DNA of 64,000 nt from Wurfbainia villosa (GCA_025175895.1 CM045997.1:104766479-104830478), one strand, 5' to 3'; shown: positions 11,015 to 23,199, counted from the stretch's first letter. Program-made: numbers and translations. The notes: a model not told the origin generated them from the sequence alone.

Positions 11015-12653
11015 CTAAGTTAAAACACAAACAAATTTCGTACTAGCTCCCCTTGGACCGTTGAATCGATTCGGTCTCTCCACATAGTGGATTTGGTCCT
11101 TGGGAACCCAGTACTGGTTTGGTCCTAAGTTTGAAATCAAGGTGGTCTTAGGGACCCATGCTTGGACACATTTTTTATGTCGACTTACAATCGACATATA
11201 CGACTTATTGGTCGTGTTTGAGCTAAACCCTAGCCCGACCTTGTTGTACACGGCCCTTTGCGATCCAAGTAGGAGGTCAAGTCCTTTGGATCCCAAAGTA
11301 AACCTTTCCAACGTATTCCTAAGATCTTCGACTTGACTCTTCAAGAGTGAGTTCTCAACTTCGAGTTTTTCAACCCGAGTTGAGTCCTTCTCTTGAACTC
11401 GACTAGTCGAAGAGGTTAGGGAGACCTCATGTTTGAGGAGTTTAACTTCCTCAACCAGGGTCTCGACCTTGGACTCGGACTTAGCTAACTTTCTATTTAA
11501 AAACTTAATTGCACTATAAAGTGTAGTAATGAGAGACCGACTTACCTTGAGTGTATCTTTTGAACCGGATGCGTATCCGTGGCTTGTCTTGAATAGTGCT
11601 TCACAGTCCGACTCGTCTTCGGTTTCCGATTCAAGTTCCGATTCCGACTCCGTCTCCGATTCCACCGGTTTATCCATGAGGACTCGATCACCGTCTTCTT
11701 CCTCGGAAGCTTCTTCCCATGTAGCGTTGAGTGCCTTTTTGTATTTTGGTGCTTTGCTTTTGAGCTTTGGGCATTCGGACTTGATGTGTCCAAACCTGTT
11801 GCATTCATAACACCTAATATTAGAACTTTTAGGCTTACCTTCGTTGGGTCGAGTGACGGTTCGCTTTCGGCCCTTGACTATCCTCCGAACTAGGTTGACT
11901 AGTTCGACCTCCATTTCCGGGTCGACCTCCGAATCGGACTCATCCTCTTCTTCCTTCAGGGGGTGGCTTGCTAGCGGTTTTCTTCTTTGAACCTGCAAAT
12001 AGTGCTATACCTTTCTCGGGTTCCGAGTTAGACTGCTCATGAAGTTCGAAATTAGAAAAAAGTTCATCTAACCTAAGTTTAGAAAGATCCTTGGAGACCT
12101 TGTAGGCATCAACCATGGATGCCCACAAGGTAGTCCTCGGAAAGGAGTTTAGGACATACCTTATAAGGTCATGGTTTTCGACCTTTTGCCCGATTGCGTG
12201 TAGATTGTTGACTATGTCCTGGACGCGGGCGTGGAGTTGCATCGCTGTTTCATGTTCCTGCATTTTTAGATTATATAATTTATTAAATAAAAGGTCGCGC
12301 TTACATACCTTGGCTTCATCGGTCCCTTCGTGTAGCTCCACTAGCTTTGTCCAAAGGTCCTTTGCGCTGATGAAGGGGCCGACGCGATTTAACTCCTCCT
12401 TGGACAAGCCGCATTGGAGGATTTGTGTTGCCTTGGCGTCGACTTCGACTTGTCGTTTTGTCACAATGGTCCATTGATCATAATCCAAGGAGTCACCCAC
12501 TTCATTAGTCGGAAGTGTGAAACCCGTTTGGATTATGATCCACATCTCGATTTGGGTTTTGAGAAAGCATTCCATCTGACCTTTCCAGTAACGGAAATCA
12601 TCTCCGTTGTAAAACGGAGGTCGGATGGTGCTAAAACCCTCGAGATGGGCCAT
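11015..12653 (-). pseudogene. gag: Gag of element A (single frameshift)
   Basis: The start is the ATG at 12653 opening MAHLEGFSTIRPPF, which matches the equivalent start in C; the longer upstream frame lies in leader sequence. The N-terminal 230 residues form the copia gag domain (YWKGQMECFL, then ELNRVGPF and LVELHEGTDE). One extra base near 11955, compared with C, shifts the frame. The rest continues as 11998-11015, with an acidic stretch, one CCHC zinc knuckle (CYECNRFGHIKSEC), a coiled coil, and a tail containing NQYWVPKDQIHYVERP. A run of about 4 residues repeating SESE lies in the acidic part. It would form the virus-like particle. One lesion in an otherwise complete frame suggests recent decay or a base error. 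Confidence 0.85.
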
Positions 12654-13127
12654 TTGGAAGGGAAATCTTGCACAAAAAATACCAAAAAAAACACGAAAAA
12701 AAGGTTCCAAGACTTCGCCTTGGATTAGTAATGTAGGAAATGAAAAGAAACAAAAGGAATAAACGAGAAATAACCAACTAAAATAAAAGATGAGCACTTA
12801 CAACCTTCGATGTCCCGTAAATGGTACTAAATGATGGTTTTTCGGGATGAATACAGCTTGTGATGAGGATTTATCTTGGTAAGAAGTGTAGATCTTTCCG
12901 AAAGCTTCGTTTTGGTAGGTATACCATTTCGTGGGTCAACTTGTACGAAAAGTTATGCCCGTTTTACCGTCGGCTACTCCAAAAGCAAATACTTGTAAAA
13001 CAAAACCAAACGAAGAGTACCAAGACTTCGTCTTGGATTAGTAGTGCGGGAGAAAAATTTAAATGAACGAAAAATAAATCTGTAAAAAATGCTAGATTGG
13101 TGGTTTCACCAAATCTAAGCGCCCCCG

Positions 13128-13139
13128 ACTCTGATACCA
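13128..13139 (-). other. Primer-binding site of A
   Basis: On the minus strand the sequence two bases after the 5' LTR reads TGGTATCAGAGT, complementary to the 3' end of initiator methionine tRNA, the usual primer of plant copia elements. Confidence 0.9.
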
Positions 13140-13141
13140 AT

Positions 13142-14264
13142 TGTTGGATCGAAGCGGATCGCTAGAGGGGGGGGGGGTGAATAGCGATAAACCTTTTTTT
13201 TTAATTCGTTCGTTAAAACTCGAGTTGACAGTTAATTGCAGCGGAAAGATAAACTATAAATAAATGAGACAAATGTTTTTTTACTTGGTTCATAGCCTTC
13301 GGCTACTACTCCAAGACCCTAGTGATCCTTGATCACGCACGGAGGGCAATTCACTAAAAACACTCCTCGTTGGAGGTAAGAGTTTGATGATTACAAAAAA
13401 ACTTCGAAAGAAAAGATAGAGAGACAAACCCTCTCTTCTATTAATGTAAAGTGCAACGATAGAAAACCTCGATTAATAAAAGGAATTGCAATATTTAAAG
13501 AGACGACAAAATAAGAATATCAACAACTAAAAGAGTAGAAAGTAAACTAGGGTTGTTGATAGCACTTCGTCGTAGAGTCGTCGGAAAATCACAGAGTTGT
13601 GGAGGTTTGTGAGCACTTAGAGATGATGAAAAATCCTAGGAGAAGCCCTCCTTTTATAGCCTTTAAGCCCCTCATCGAATGGGTCTTCAACTAATCACAA
13701 ATGAACACACAACCTCCTTGAAAAGTGGTGGTAAAGCTTGACTCCTCGAGGTTGATTTTTGACCACCGGTTGAACTGGCCGGTTGAACTGGCCTGGTTGA
13801 ACTGGCTGGTTGAACTGGCCCGGTTGAACTGGCCGGTTGAACTGATGGCCAGGATTTTTGACTACAATAAAGAGTTAGCTTAAAATATAAGTGAATTCGA
13901 CGACCACTTGCCGTCCGATCTCAACATAGACCTTCCATGGGAAGTCTTGGGTTGGATCGTCGCCTAAGGACGTCCCCGTACAAAGGACACGACCTCACTT
14001 CACTTTACTCACTCGAGCTTACCTCGATACTTACTATGTCGCTTTTGCTTCCGACCTTCCACTTGATTCCTTCGGCTCCCTCCGAAGTCACTCGAGTGTC
14101 GTTCGACCACCGCGGCTTCCTCCGGGTGTCGCTAGCCTTCAGCTCCAGCTATAGCAATTTTCTGCACACTCGATTCAGCTCGTGAGATAACAACATGAGC
14201 TTAACTTTGTATCATTTGCTATAATCAAAACTCAGGTTCGACTTAGGTGCCTACTGCACCAACA
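13142..14264 (-). repeat. 5' LTR of A
   Basis: It pairs with 5400-6498 and differs by scattered substitutions and by box copy number. The TATA box is at 13652-13661 on the minus strand. The LTR ends CCAACA at the CAATC duplication. Confidence 0.92.
13766..13850 (-). repeat. Promoter-proximal box array, 5' LTR of A
   Basis: There are six units of CCGGTTGAACTGG type, two of them with a CTGG start. The partner LTR has four, so unit number has changed since insertion. Confidence 0.8.
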
Positions 14265-14269
14265 CAATC

Positions 14270-16014
14270 CCCCCCTTTTTAATGTTTGATAAAACCTTTT
14301 AGTTAGGACACCAAACTCAAGCCATCAATTCATAAATTCTCTCCCTTTTTGACATATATCAAAAAGGCTCTCCCCAAGGGTATCAATGTATCATATCCCA
14401 ATGAGATCTTACATTCTCCCCTTGGTCCAAAAACATTTTGGATACCTACACTCTTCCTAGTGATAAGTCCCATACCACTAAATGAGAAGCAATCCTCATT
14501 ATCCAATTCTCCCCCTTTGAGGAAAACACATCCATCATCCCATGATACCTCCCTCTAAAGACTTGTTCCCCCTTGACCATTGCACCAACAATGTCCTTGG
14601 AGACACCCTAAGCCAATAGGAACTCTAAACAATCAAAATTAAGGGCAAAAGTTCAAACTTGAGCTTTCACACACCTTCAAATTTGATTCTCACCCTAAAC
14701 AACTCTCCTAATCTATATCCAATAGATTTTCACCCTTCCAATGCTTTCCAAAGCATATCCTAGGGTTAGAAAATGTTAGAGTAACCTAAAGTAGTTGAAA
14801 CTAGGCTAAACAACCCTTGTTTACCCAACAACGGTCGAATGACTTCAACAACCGATCAGCGCTGACGCTTCATTGGTTTTTACAGATGCAGAAATCTAGA
14901 AATTAGAAGTGAGTTTTATTAATTCATAAGTAATTATATGTAATTTAAAAAATAATGAAACTTCATACGTATAATATTTATGTCAATCATTATGGGTGAA
15001 AAATATTTGAAAAATAAGATACCCATTAAATACTGAGATTGATACAAAGTTCAAAAACAATGATAACTTCAATGTTTTGATCCTACTTTGTATCAACTTC
15101 ATCAATGGTGATTGCTATCAAAAGATAGGCTTCACCAAGGTTTTTCAAAATGATTTTAAAATCTTATATTGGACTATGATCTATGAGCTCAATGCACATG
15201 ACTTACACATTAACTTTCCCCATAATCCATCATTATCATTTAATGAGTTCTAAGTTCATTATAATATACTAAATAAGCATATGAACTTAACTCATTTTCT
15301 AGCATCTCACATGTTTCTAGGGTATATGAAAAACATACAAGTCAATTTAATGTGAAATGTGGATTTTTATTCTTTTTAATCTAAGGTCTCATGTATTTTT
15401 CTAGGTAACTCTATTTGATTCCCTTATATATGGAACTACAAATCATGCCATAATCCTTAAATCAATTTTAATTAATCCTAAATGCATGAATGATAATTAT
15501 GACATATAAGATAGCATAAATAAAGCATATGACAATAATCATGATGTCATGACATAATAGTAAACCTAAATATAATGGACATAAAAAAACAAAAACTAAA
15601 CATTATTATAACATTTTATATGATTAATATGAGCATGATGTCATGACATGTCAAGGCAAGTAAAAGCATGACAAGTATAAAATACAAAGACAAATACCTA
15701 AGTGTTAAGCTCACATTGTCATTTCCTAAAATTAAAATAATTTTTGCCTTAAACCCAATTCTCCCAAGTGCCAAAAATCCAAAAGGACACACTATGACTC
15801 TAAAATCTAACTCGTGCCAATTTGATCAAATTTTCAAACTTCTCAAATTTAATTGGCAAATCCAAAAATCCTTTAGGATTAAATTATAACCTCATTTTCA
15901 AAGTATCCCATTACCTTGGAAATGACCTAAAGTGCAAACTTAGCTATGGTTAGGTTAACTATCCATCCATTCAAGGTTGACGCAACCTAACCAATTTAGC
16001 GTGATGGAATCACA
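14270..16014 (-). other. Non-coding 3' region of B1
   Basis: It contains no coding sequence. On the minus strand it has purine tracts near 14270-14285, 14343-14352, 14415-14425, 14510-14520 and 14565-14575. The terminal tract was separated from the LTR by the insertion of A. Homologous sequence exists in C0 (684-2829), C1 and G1. Where relatives carry palindromic boxes after a TTTCTGAAAT-like stretch, B1 has only degenerate GGTCGAATGAC and CCGATCAGCG pieces (about 14830-14870). Confidence 0.6.
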
Positions 16015-17588
16015 CTCTTAGGAACTCAATACCTATTGGAGCTCCTTGGATTTACTAGGTACTTACTAGTGATAACTTCCCTTAGTACCTTCCGAATGAC
16101 CCTCTTAGGCTTGGAAGCCTTGGTCATTTGGGTCTTGCCTAGGTCAACTCTAGGGATGACCTCCCTTGTGACCTTGACTTTCCTAGACCTAGACTTGGTT
16201 CCATAATCAAATGGAACATTGTGATAGGTAGGCATATCTACCTTGGACCTAGGCTTGTGACTCATGTCTTTCTTGCCCATAGATAAGCCTTGCCTATTAA
16301 CCCCTAGATTTTGTCCATTAGACCCTAGAATCATATTTTCCATCTTCTTAAGGGTATTTTCCATTTTCTCAAGCTATCTAAAAACTTGATTTTCCAACTC
16401 TAATTGCTCAATTTTTGAATTTTCATTCATTCTTTGAGAATTGTTCTTTCTTTTAGCCATATGCCTACCTCTCTTAGGGTTAATGCCTAAATAGTTATTT
16501 ACGTTCCTAATAGCTTCCTTAGGTAGAGTAGTCTTATAGGGGTAGTGGTTCTAGAACTATCCTTAGTCCTAATTTCATATGATTTAGTGCCTAAGCAATA
16601 AAATTTATTGTTCTAGCATGCTTTTTATGATCATAAGCAATTGCAATAAAATTCCTAGCATGCTTTTGACTTTTAATTAAAGAAGAAGCATAATTAAAAG
16701 TTACCTTAGGGTTCACCTTAGCTCTCCCTACATGTGTAGCTCCTCCCTTGCCCTTGGTTTGCTTCCTCCTCTAGGGCATTGAGTCCTATAGTGCCCCTTT
16801 TGATGGCATTTGAAGCATACTATATGCTCTTTGCTCTTAATTGTTGGGGCTCCGACATCCTTTGACTTGTTCTTAACTTTTGGTGTTAGTTGAGTCTTCT
16901 TGACTCGCTTTGGATACTTACTCTTATAATGCACATTTTCCTTACACTCAAAGCATACAATATGATTTTTATTTTTAATCAAAATGCTTGAGTTACCTAG
17001 ATCGGAAATGGAATTTTGAGCTTGCTGTTCTTCTCTACCGGAGGTGGATGGCTCATCTTCTTGCTCCGACATTGAGGATGGTATCTCCTCCCTCTCAATT
17101 CTAGAAGTGGAGGATTCCTCCAATTCTTCCACCTCTTCTTCTTCCTTGGATGTCGAACACCTCTCGACCTCTGAATTCTCACTATCTTGGGAGAATGAGC
17201 TTGCTTCTTTGGTTTCCTTGTCCAATTGAGCCGATAATGGATCTTCATGGTATTTTGCCAATTTGCTCCAAACCTCCTTGACATCCTCATAATCACCTAA
17301 TCTACACAAAATGTTATTAGGGATTACATTAACTAAAATATTTGTTACCCTTTCATTTATTTCGAAGGCTTGAGCTTGCTCTTCGGTCAATCTCTTCTTC
17401 TTGAGGTATCCACCTTTTGGACCTCTTGGAAATTTGAATCCCTTCATTAGAATGACCCAATATTTGAAGTTCATCATGAAGAAATTCTCCATCCATGCCT
17501 TCCATTGATCGAAGCCTTCTCGTCCATAGAATGTATATGGAATTGGAGTGTTGATATCCCATCCAAATCCATTGTCGGGTAACTCCAT
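16015..17588 (-). pseudogene. gag: Gag of family 1 (B1), broken near the C-terminus
   Basis: The front frame (17588-16728, 286 residues) starts MELPDNGFGWDINTP. It contains a gag domain (FDQWKAWMENFF, then VKEVWSKLAKYHEDP), an acidic serine-rich linker (about 125-195) and two zinc knuckles. The second knuckle, CFKCHQKGHYRTQC, is a perfect CX2CX4HX4C. The first, CFECKENVHYKSKY, has tyrosine in place of the last cysteine. After residue 286 the frame shifts and carries stops, but the downstream coiled coil and tail (16364-16026: MENTLKKMENM to NPRSSNRY) match C0. It is unlike the gag of A in sequence but follows the same plan. Confidence 0.75.
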
Positions 17589-17651
17589 CCTCTAGCACTT
17601 GTGCTCTCTTGGCGATTAGTCTGTAGAAGAGCCCCGGGTTCTAATACCAAT

Positions 17652-19010
17652 TGTAGGAGCGTTAATGATGTTCTAGAGGGGGGGGGGGTGAATAGCAATT
17701 TTGTGATTTCGTTTTGAATTCGATTGTGATTGTCTCTACAATTCATTAGTATGCGCAGCGGAGTATGAAATAAAGCATAAACTAAAGAAAAAAACAATCA
17801 CTCACATGCAATACACAAGATGTAATGTAGTTCAGAACTTAGGGTTCCTACTCCATGGGTCGAGCTCAATGAGCTATAGTGATGCACACCACCACTAATA
17901 AACTATTTCTCGGTGACACACAGGAGGTGGAGAAACCTCATACAATGTTTACAATAATAAACAAGATAATACAAGCAAATACAGATGAAATACAACAAAC
18001 GACATAAAGAAAACTTTACAAGAGACCGCTTTGAATACTTTGCTTGTTGGTTGCTTGGACGAGTTTGAAGGACCCTGAAATGCACCAGCACTTCGCCTCA
18101 AATCTCCCATAGAATCGTTGTCAAAATCCCCTTATAAAGCTGTAACTCGGGTTAATTTTCACCTTCCAGTCGACTACTATTACCCATCAGTCGATTGACC
18201 TTCATGTCATTGTCTCACAACGGCTATATCCACATTGGAAAAACTCCAACGAATACATAGTAGTCGACTACCAAACTCTATTAGTCGACTACTGCTCCGG
18301 TAGTTGACTACGAAACTTTCTGTGCTCGTGTTCGCAAATAGTAGTCGACTGCCCAAAGTTGGCAGTCGACTGCCTGTGGCATGCAGCCACAATCGAGCGG
18401 CAGTCGACTACTGACCAGTCGACTGATCATAATCCCAATCGACTGCTCAGTGTTAAAATACTTGACCAGTCGACTGGTCCATAACTCCAGTCGACTGATA
18501 GGCCTCAAACATGATGTTTAACCCAAGTATGATCCCCTTATACTTGATAGACCACCCTTAGCTTAGAATTAAGCTTTCTATCCACCTCCATCATCTTCAT
18601 GCCTATCGAATCCCTCCAAGTCATGCATGACTTGTTCATCCATACGTTGACCTTCAAATGCTCCCATCGGCTATTGTCATGTTAATCGGGTCTACACTGT
18701 CAAGACACACGCTTGGACTGTATGCCGCTAAGCATTGGACTTCGGCCACCAAGACTACATCTTGGACTTTACGCCGCCAATATCATACCCTTGGACTTCC
18801 CTTTCCAACTCCATGTTGGGCTTTCCAAATGCCAAGACCAATCCTTGGACTTTACCATTGCCAAGTACACAAGACTTGGACTTTACCATTACTAAGACCC
18901 TTGTTTAGACTTTCCATGACAATTACATTGTCATACATTTTGTCGAACATCAAAATAATACTTGAGTCAAACTCAAATCTGGTCAATCATGACCTGGGTC
19001 GATTGCACCA
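17652..19010 (-). repeat. 5' LTR of B1
   Basis: On the plus strand it begins TGTAGGAGCG, preceded by TAATACCAAT, whose complement (ATTGGTATTA) is a primer-binding site matching initiator methionine tRNA with one change. A G-run follows TCTAGA. Palindromes of CAGTCGACTG type occupy about 18168-18505. The outer end is cut at GATTGCACCA, where C1 sequence begins. Confidence 0.78.
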
Positions 19011-21384
19011 AGTTAGGAAACAACATTGAAGTTTTCAATGGTTTTAAACTTTGTATCAATACTTCAATTTAATGGGTATTTTATTATAAAAATATTTTTC
19101 ACCCATTGTATTTCATATAAGTAATGTACGTATAAAGTTTCATGAATTTTCAAAATACATATATTTATATATTATTTATTAAAATCCAATTCTGAAATCT
19201 AATTTCTGCATTTTACAGAAACCAGTCGACTGCTGCTTGGGGCAGTCGATTGGTGGTAAAGCAGTCGACTAATTTTTTATTTCAGTCGACTGATGGTGTT
19301 GATTTCGACTGAACAAGGTTTGTTTAGTTATATATCAGCTATACTAGGATATGCTTTTGAAAGTATTGGAAGGGTAAAATAATCATTGAAAAAGATTAGG
19401 AGAGTTATTTAGGGTGAAGTATCGAATTTTCAGGGAGGTTAAAGTTCAAGTTTAGACTTTTACCCTTATTTTCGATGGTCTAAGTTTCCTATAGGCTTAG
19501 GAACTCTTTGAGAATATTGTTGGTGCAATGGTCAAGGGGGAGCAAGCTTTTAGGGGGAGTGTGTCCATCTTGGGATGATGGATGAAATTTTGATTACAAA
19601 GGGGGAGAAATGAGGGTTTAGATACCTTTATTGTGGATTTCCTCTCATTTATTGATATGGAGTTTATCACTAATAAGGGTGAAGGAATCCAAGATGTTTT
19701 TGAACCAAGGGGGAGAATGTAGAATCTCTTGGCTGATGAGACATTGAAAATCTTGGTAGGCTTTTTGATGTATGCCAAAGGGGGAGAAGTGAGGTTTAAA
19801 TTAGATAAACTGTCACTATGCTTTGACATTGGAAGAGTTAAGTTTGGGTTATTATTAGCCTAACTTAAATGTATTGTCAAACATCAAAAAAGGAGAGATT
19901 ATTGGTGCAATAAGTCCTGGGTCAATATTGACCAAACTCGAGTGAGACTCAAGTAGGATTTTGATGTTTGACAAGATGGGTTGACCATATGTTGACTATA
20001 TTACTAGTGGATGATTGAGATATCCAAAGTCATATAGGGGAGATTATTTGGGGGAGATTATTGGAGCAATCAACCTTGGAAGTCCAAGTTTGGATACTTG
20101 GCAAGGAAAGTCCAAATATGGATATTTGACAAGGAAATTCCAAAGGTAATCTTGACGGCGTAAAGTCCGAGTGAACTTTGGCAATTGGAAAGTCCAACAT
20201 GGAGTTGGCAAGGAAAGTCCAAGCATGGTCTTGGCAATTAGAAAGTCCAAGTCATGGATATATGACAATTGAAAGTCCAAGTCATGGGTACTTGGCAAAG
20301 GGAAAGTCCAAGTTTGTAGTTTTGGTAGTGTAAAGTCCAAGCATATAGTCTTGGTGGCGTAAACCCAAATGAATCTTGGCAAGAAAGTGCAAGCATTGAG
20401 GCTTGGCAATGGGAAAGTCCAAGGGTGAGGTTTTGGAAGCGTAAAGTTCAAGCATGTGGTCTTGATAGCATAAGTCCAAATGAACTTTGGCAAATGACCC
20501 GGTTAGCATGACATAGCCGATGGAAGCACTTGAAGGCTAACTCGAAGGATGAAGAGTCATGAACTCGAGAGATCCGAGAGGCGTGAGGTTGATGGAGGTG
20601 GCTAGAAGGCTTAGGTCTAGGCTAAGGGTAGTCAATCAAGTATAAGGGGATCATACTTGGGTCAAACCTCATGATTGAGCTTTATCAGTCGGTTAGGACT
20701 TTGGGTCAGTCGACTGGTCGAGTGTTCAACACTCGAGAGCCTAGTCAATTCAGAGAAGTTGACTTGGATTATGACCAGTCTACTAATTGAGGAATCGACT
20801 AAGGCTCGATTGCTCGATTGAGGTTGTAGCAGTCGATTGTCATGTATGGGCAATCAATTGTAGGCTATCAGTCAACTGCTAGACGCGAAATCAACCCAAT
20901 GAAAGTTGTAAAAGCAACAACTTGGGGAGGATTTTGTAAGCGATTTTTGGGGCGATTTTGAAGGGGAAGTGTTGTTGCATTCTAGACCTTCAAGAGCAAT
21001 CCAAAGCAATCAACAAGCAAACAATCAAGAATTTCTTTTTGTAAAATTTTCTTTACTTGTATTTCATTCTTGTATTGTGTTGGTTGTATTTCTTATTTGT
21101 GTAAGAACTTGTATGAGGTTTCTCCACCTCTGGTGTCATACCGAGAAGGAGAAGTTTCATAGTAGTGGTCTGCATCACTAGAGCTCACCCTATGGAGTAG
21201 GAACTCTAGTTCCGAACCATGTTAAATCTCTTGTGTTCATGTTGTGATTGTCTTATATTTTATCTTCGTATATTTGTATTCTACTGCATATTAACATTTT
21301 GTAGACAAACAATTATGATCGAAGCACGAAATCAAAGAAATCGCTATTCACTCCCCCCTCTAGCGCGACGTCACAAACCCTACA
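19011..21384 (+). mobile_element. C1: 3' end of a family 1 gag-only element
   Basis: It consists of about 0.9 kb of non-coding internal sequence related to C0 (shared order of blocks such as CTTTGTATCA and TTTCTGAAAT) followed by a purine tract and a full-length 3' LTR. Gag and the 5' LTR are missing. Internal palindromes CAGTCGACTG lie at 19222-19300; purine tracts lie near 19537, 19553, 19600, 19710 and 19787. It abuts the inverted B1 LTR. Confidence 0.7.
19900..21384 (+). repeat. 3' LTR of C1
   Basis: It starts TATTGGTGCAA (first G changed) after AAAAAAGGAGAGAT and ends CCTCTAGCGCGACG...CCTACA. Tandem units around AAGTCCAAGYATGG...TTGGCAA fill 20080-20480. Palindrome-type boxes of CAGTCGACTG and CAGTCGATTG form lie at 20686-20885. 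Length and order match the C0 LTR. Confidence 0.78.
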
Positions 21385-21602
21385 CAGAAGGCTTTGGTAC
21401 CTATACATTAATACTCGTGAGCTAGCATCGACGATGGTTAGTGTGACCCCTCTAAAATTAAGTTAGCACTAAGATGGAGGAATGAGGAAGAGAACCATTC
21501 TTTGGAGAGAAGAAGAATAGAAGAAGTGGAAGAAGAACTTACTCACCGAACTAAATCTACTTTTATAGAGCTAGAGGTGTCGATACCCATGTGGGTTGCC
21601 AT
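21385..21602. other. Short stretch between elements, nothing recognised
   Basis: These 218 bases lie between the C1 LTR and element F. I see no coding sequence or repeat match elsewhere in the window. The last five bases, GCCAT, are the probable left target duplication of F. Confidence 0.5.
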
Positions 21603-22966
21603 TGTTGATATAGGGAGAATCACTCCTTAGTTTTGATGTATGAACCATAGTTAAAGTTAGCAATTACTTATGTTTTAATATGCATGTTAAGTGTGCAAAC
21701 TTGATAGGAAAGTCCTAGTAGGTCAGACTGACCGGATACTAGGCAAAGTATTGAAAATCCTAGTAGGTTAAGCAGACCAGATACTAGGTAATGAGAAGGA
21801 AGTCCTAGTAGGTCGTGTTGATCGAATACTAAGCATAAGACTTAACATATTAGGAGAACTGGACATCAGACAGGAAGTTCAGATGAGTCAGGAGATCGGA
21901 CATCTGACATGAAGATCGATTGGGTCAGGAGACCGGACAACCGACATGAAGTCCAGTTGGGTCAGGGAGACCAGACAACTGGCAGGAAGCCTTGGTTGGT
22001 TAGATAGAATATCAAGCATGGTAAGTCCAGTTGAGCAATCAGTAGGTAAGCATCGTGTGAAGAGGTGAGGTCGAGTCCTCAAATGGGTACAAAGCTAGGC
22101 ATTGATCCGACGGATAGTCCACGTGGAACTAAGAAGTCGAGATCAGACAGTATTACTACTGTCATTACATGTCATTACTGTGTATGTTGCTAATCTTATT
22201 TTGCAGGGCTCCAGTTGATTGAAATGATTCCAGTCGACTGAATATGGCCAATCGACTGAAACACCTAGTTGGCAGTTTGAGCTGGCGATCGAGTGTAGTC
22301 AGCTTACCAAGATGGAAAGAACTCCAGTTGACTGGGATATGAAATTTTCCAAAGCGGAGCCAAGTGACCTGGAGTCAACTTGACCATGTCCAGTCGATTG
22401 GAAAGCCTGAAATACCAAATCGACAGGCTGATTTGGAGTCGACTGAAGGGTGTTCCAGTCAACTGGAAAAGGTTTATAAAATAAATGGAGGACCATCTTC
22501 GAGAACAACAATTCTACAACAACGAAGTGCTACTGCAATCATTCACCATCTGCAAAAGATTTGACAAGACGATATTCTGACTCTCCAAGCTTCGACTTCA
22601 TCTTCCAAGTGATGGTATAGCTTTGTAATTTCCTTTTGCTTTTGTACTTAATTTTTAAGGGAAGGTAGTTTGTTACCTACCCTAATCTTTGTAAAAAGCG
22701 AACCCCTCCGAAGTCGAGAGTTCTTGAGTCGGAGGGCTTTTTAGTGTATTGCCCATTGAGGTAACTCTTGGAGAGCTATGGCCCCTGGACTAGCAACCTG
22801 GCTAAGGTTGTGAACCAAGTAAAAATAAATTATGTATTTACTTTTCTTACTTTACATTTCTACTGCATAACTCTTGTTTTAAAAGTTAAAAAGAAAAGTT
22901 TTTGAACTTTTAAAAGAAAATGTTTCTTTCGAGATTCACTCCCCTCTCGGAAATCTCAATCCTACA
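21603..22966 (+). repeat. 5' LTR of F
   Basis: It starts TGTTGATATAGGGAG and ends TCAATCCTACA, directly before the primer-binding site. Units of AGGAAGTCCTAGTAGGTC type recur at 21710-21840, and GACATGAAG/CAGGAAG units at 21870-22000. Palindromic boxes of CAGTCGACTG type lie at about 22209-22470, immediately upstream of the TATA box TATAAAA at 22475-22481. Confidence 0.85.
22209..22470 (+). repeat. Palindromic box array upstream of F 5' LTR TATA
   Basis: About nine copies or near copies of CCAGTCGACTGG and CAGTTGACTG lie between 22209 and 22470, ending a few bases before the TATA box. The F 3' LTR has the matching array at 51047-51270. Confidence 0.75.
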
Positions 22967-22968
22967 AT

Positions 22969-22980
22969 TGATATCAGAGT
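22969..22980 (+). other. Primer-binding site of F
   Basis: TGATATCAGAGT lies two bases after the LTR and matches the initiator methionine tRNA end with one change. Confidence 0.75.
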
Positions 22981-23199
22981 GGGGCACTCCAATTTTGGTG
23001 AAACCACCAAAGAGAGCAAATAAGAAAATTTTATTTAATTTTATAATATTTTTATTAATTTTAATTTTTGCACTATAATAAGTTTTCTTTACAATTGTCA
23101 ATCTTGATTTATTTTGCTTAGATTAAAACTTTGCACTAGTGTAAATTTTTTGAAAAATATTCTGCATTTTATTTAATAAAAAAATATCACACCTAGAGG

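Larger units (their letters stand above)
5400..14264 (-). mobile_element. A: complete Ty1/copia Sirevirus-type retrotransposon
   Basis: It is 8865 bases long with two LTRs (1099 and 1123 bases) that start TGTTGG and end CCAACA, flanked by a perfect 5-base duplication CAATC (5395-5399 and 14265-14269). On the minus strand the order is 5' LTR, a primer-binding site matching initiator methionine tRNA (TGGTATCAGAGT), gag, a spacer of about 0.5 kb, pol in the copia order protease-integrase-reverse transcriptase-RNase H, several purine tracts and 3' LTR. Pol is open throughout; gag has one frameshift. It is the only element here with a full pol, so it is the best model for what the gag-only elements have lost. 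Confidence 0.93.
4313..19010 (-). mobile_element. B1: gag-only family 1 element, interrupted by element A
   Basis: On the minus strand the order is 5' LTR (17652-19010), primer-binding site, gag (17588 to about 16015), about 1.7 kb of non-coding DNA, purine tract and 3' LTR (4313-5396). Element A sits right at the purine tract/3' LTR junction and is flanked by CAATC, so B1 was there first. Both outer ends are cut: the 3' LTR lacks roughly its last 415 bases, and the 5' LTR lacks its first few bases (ends GCACCA instead of GCACCAACA). No pol is present. Confidence 0.75.

Noticed and set aside
12654..12797. Upstream extension of A gag with a hydrophobic start
   Set aside because: The matching start in C is at MAHLEG, and the extension is leader sequence between primer site and gag.
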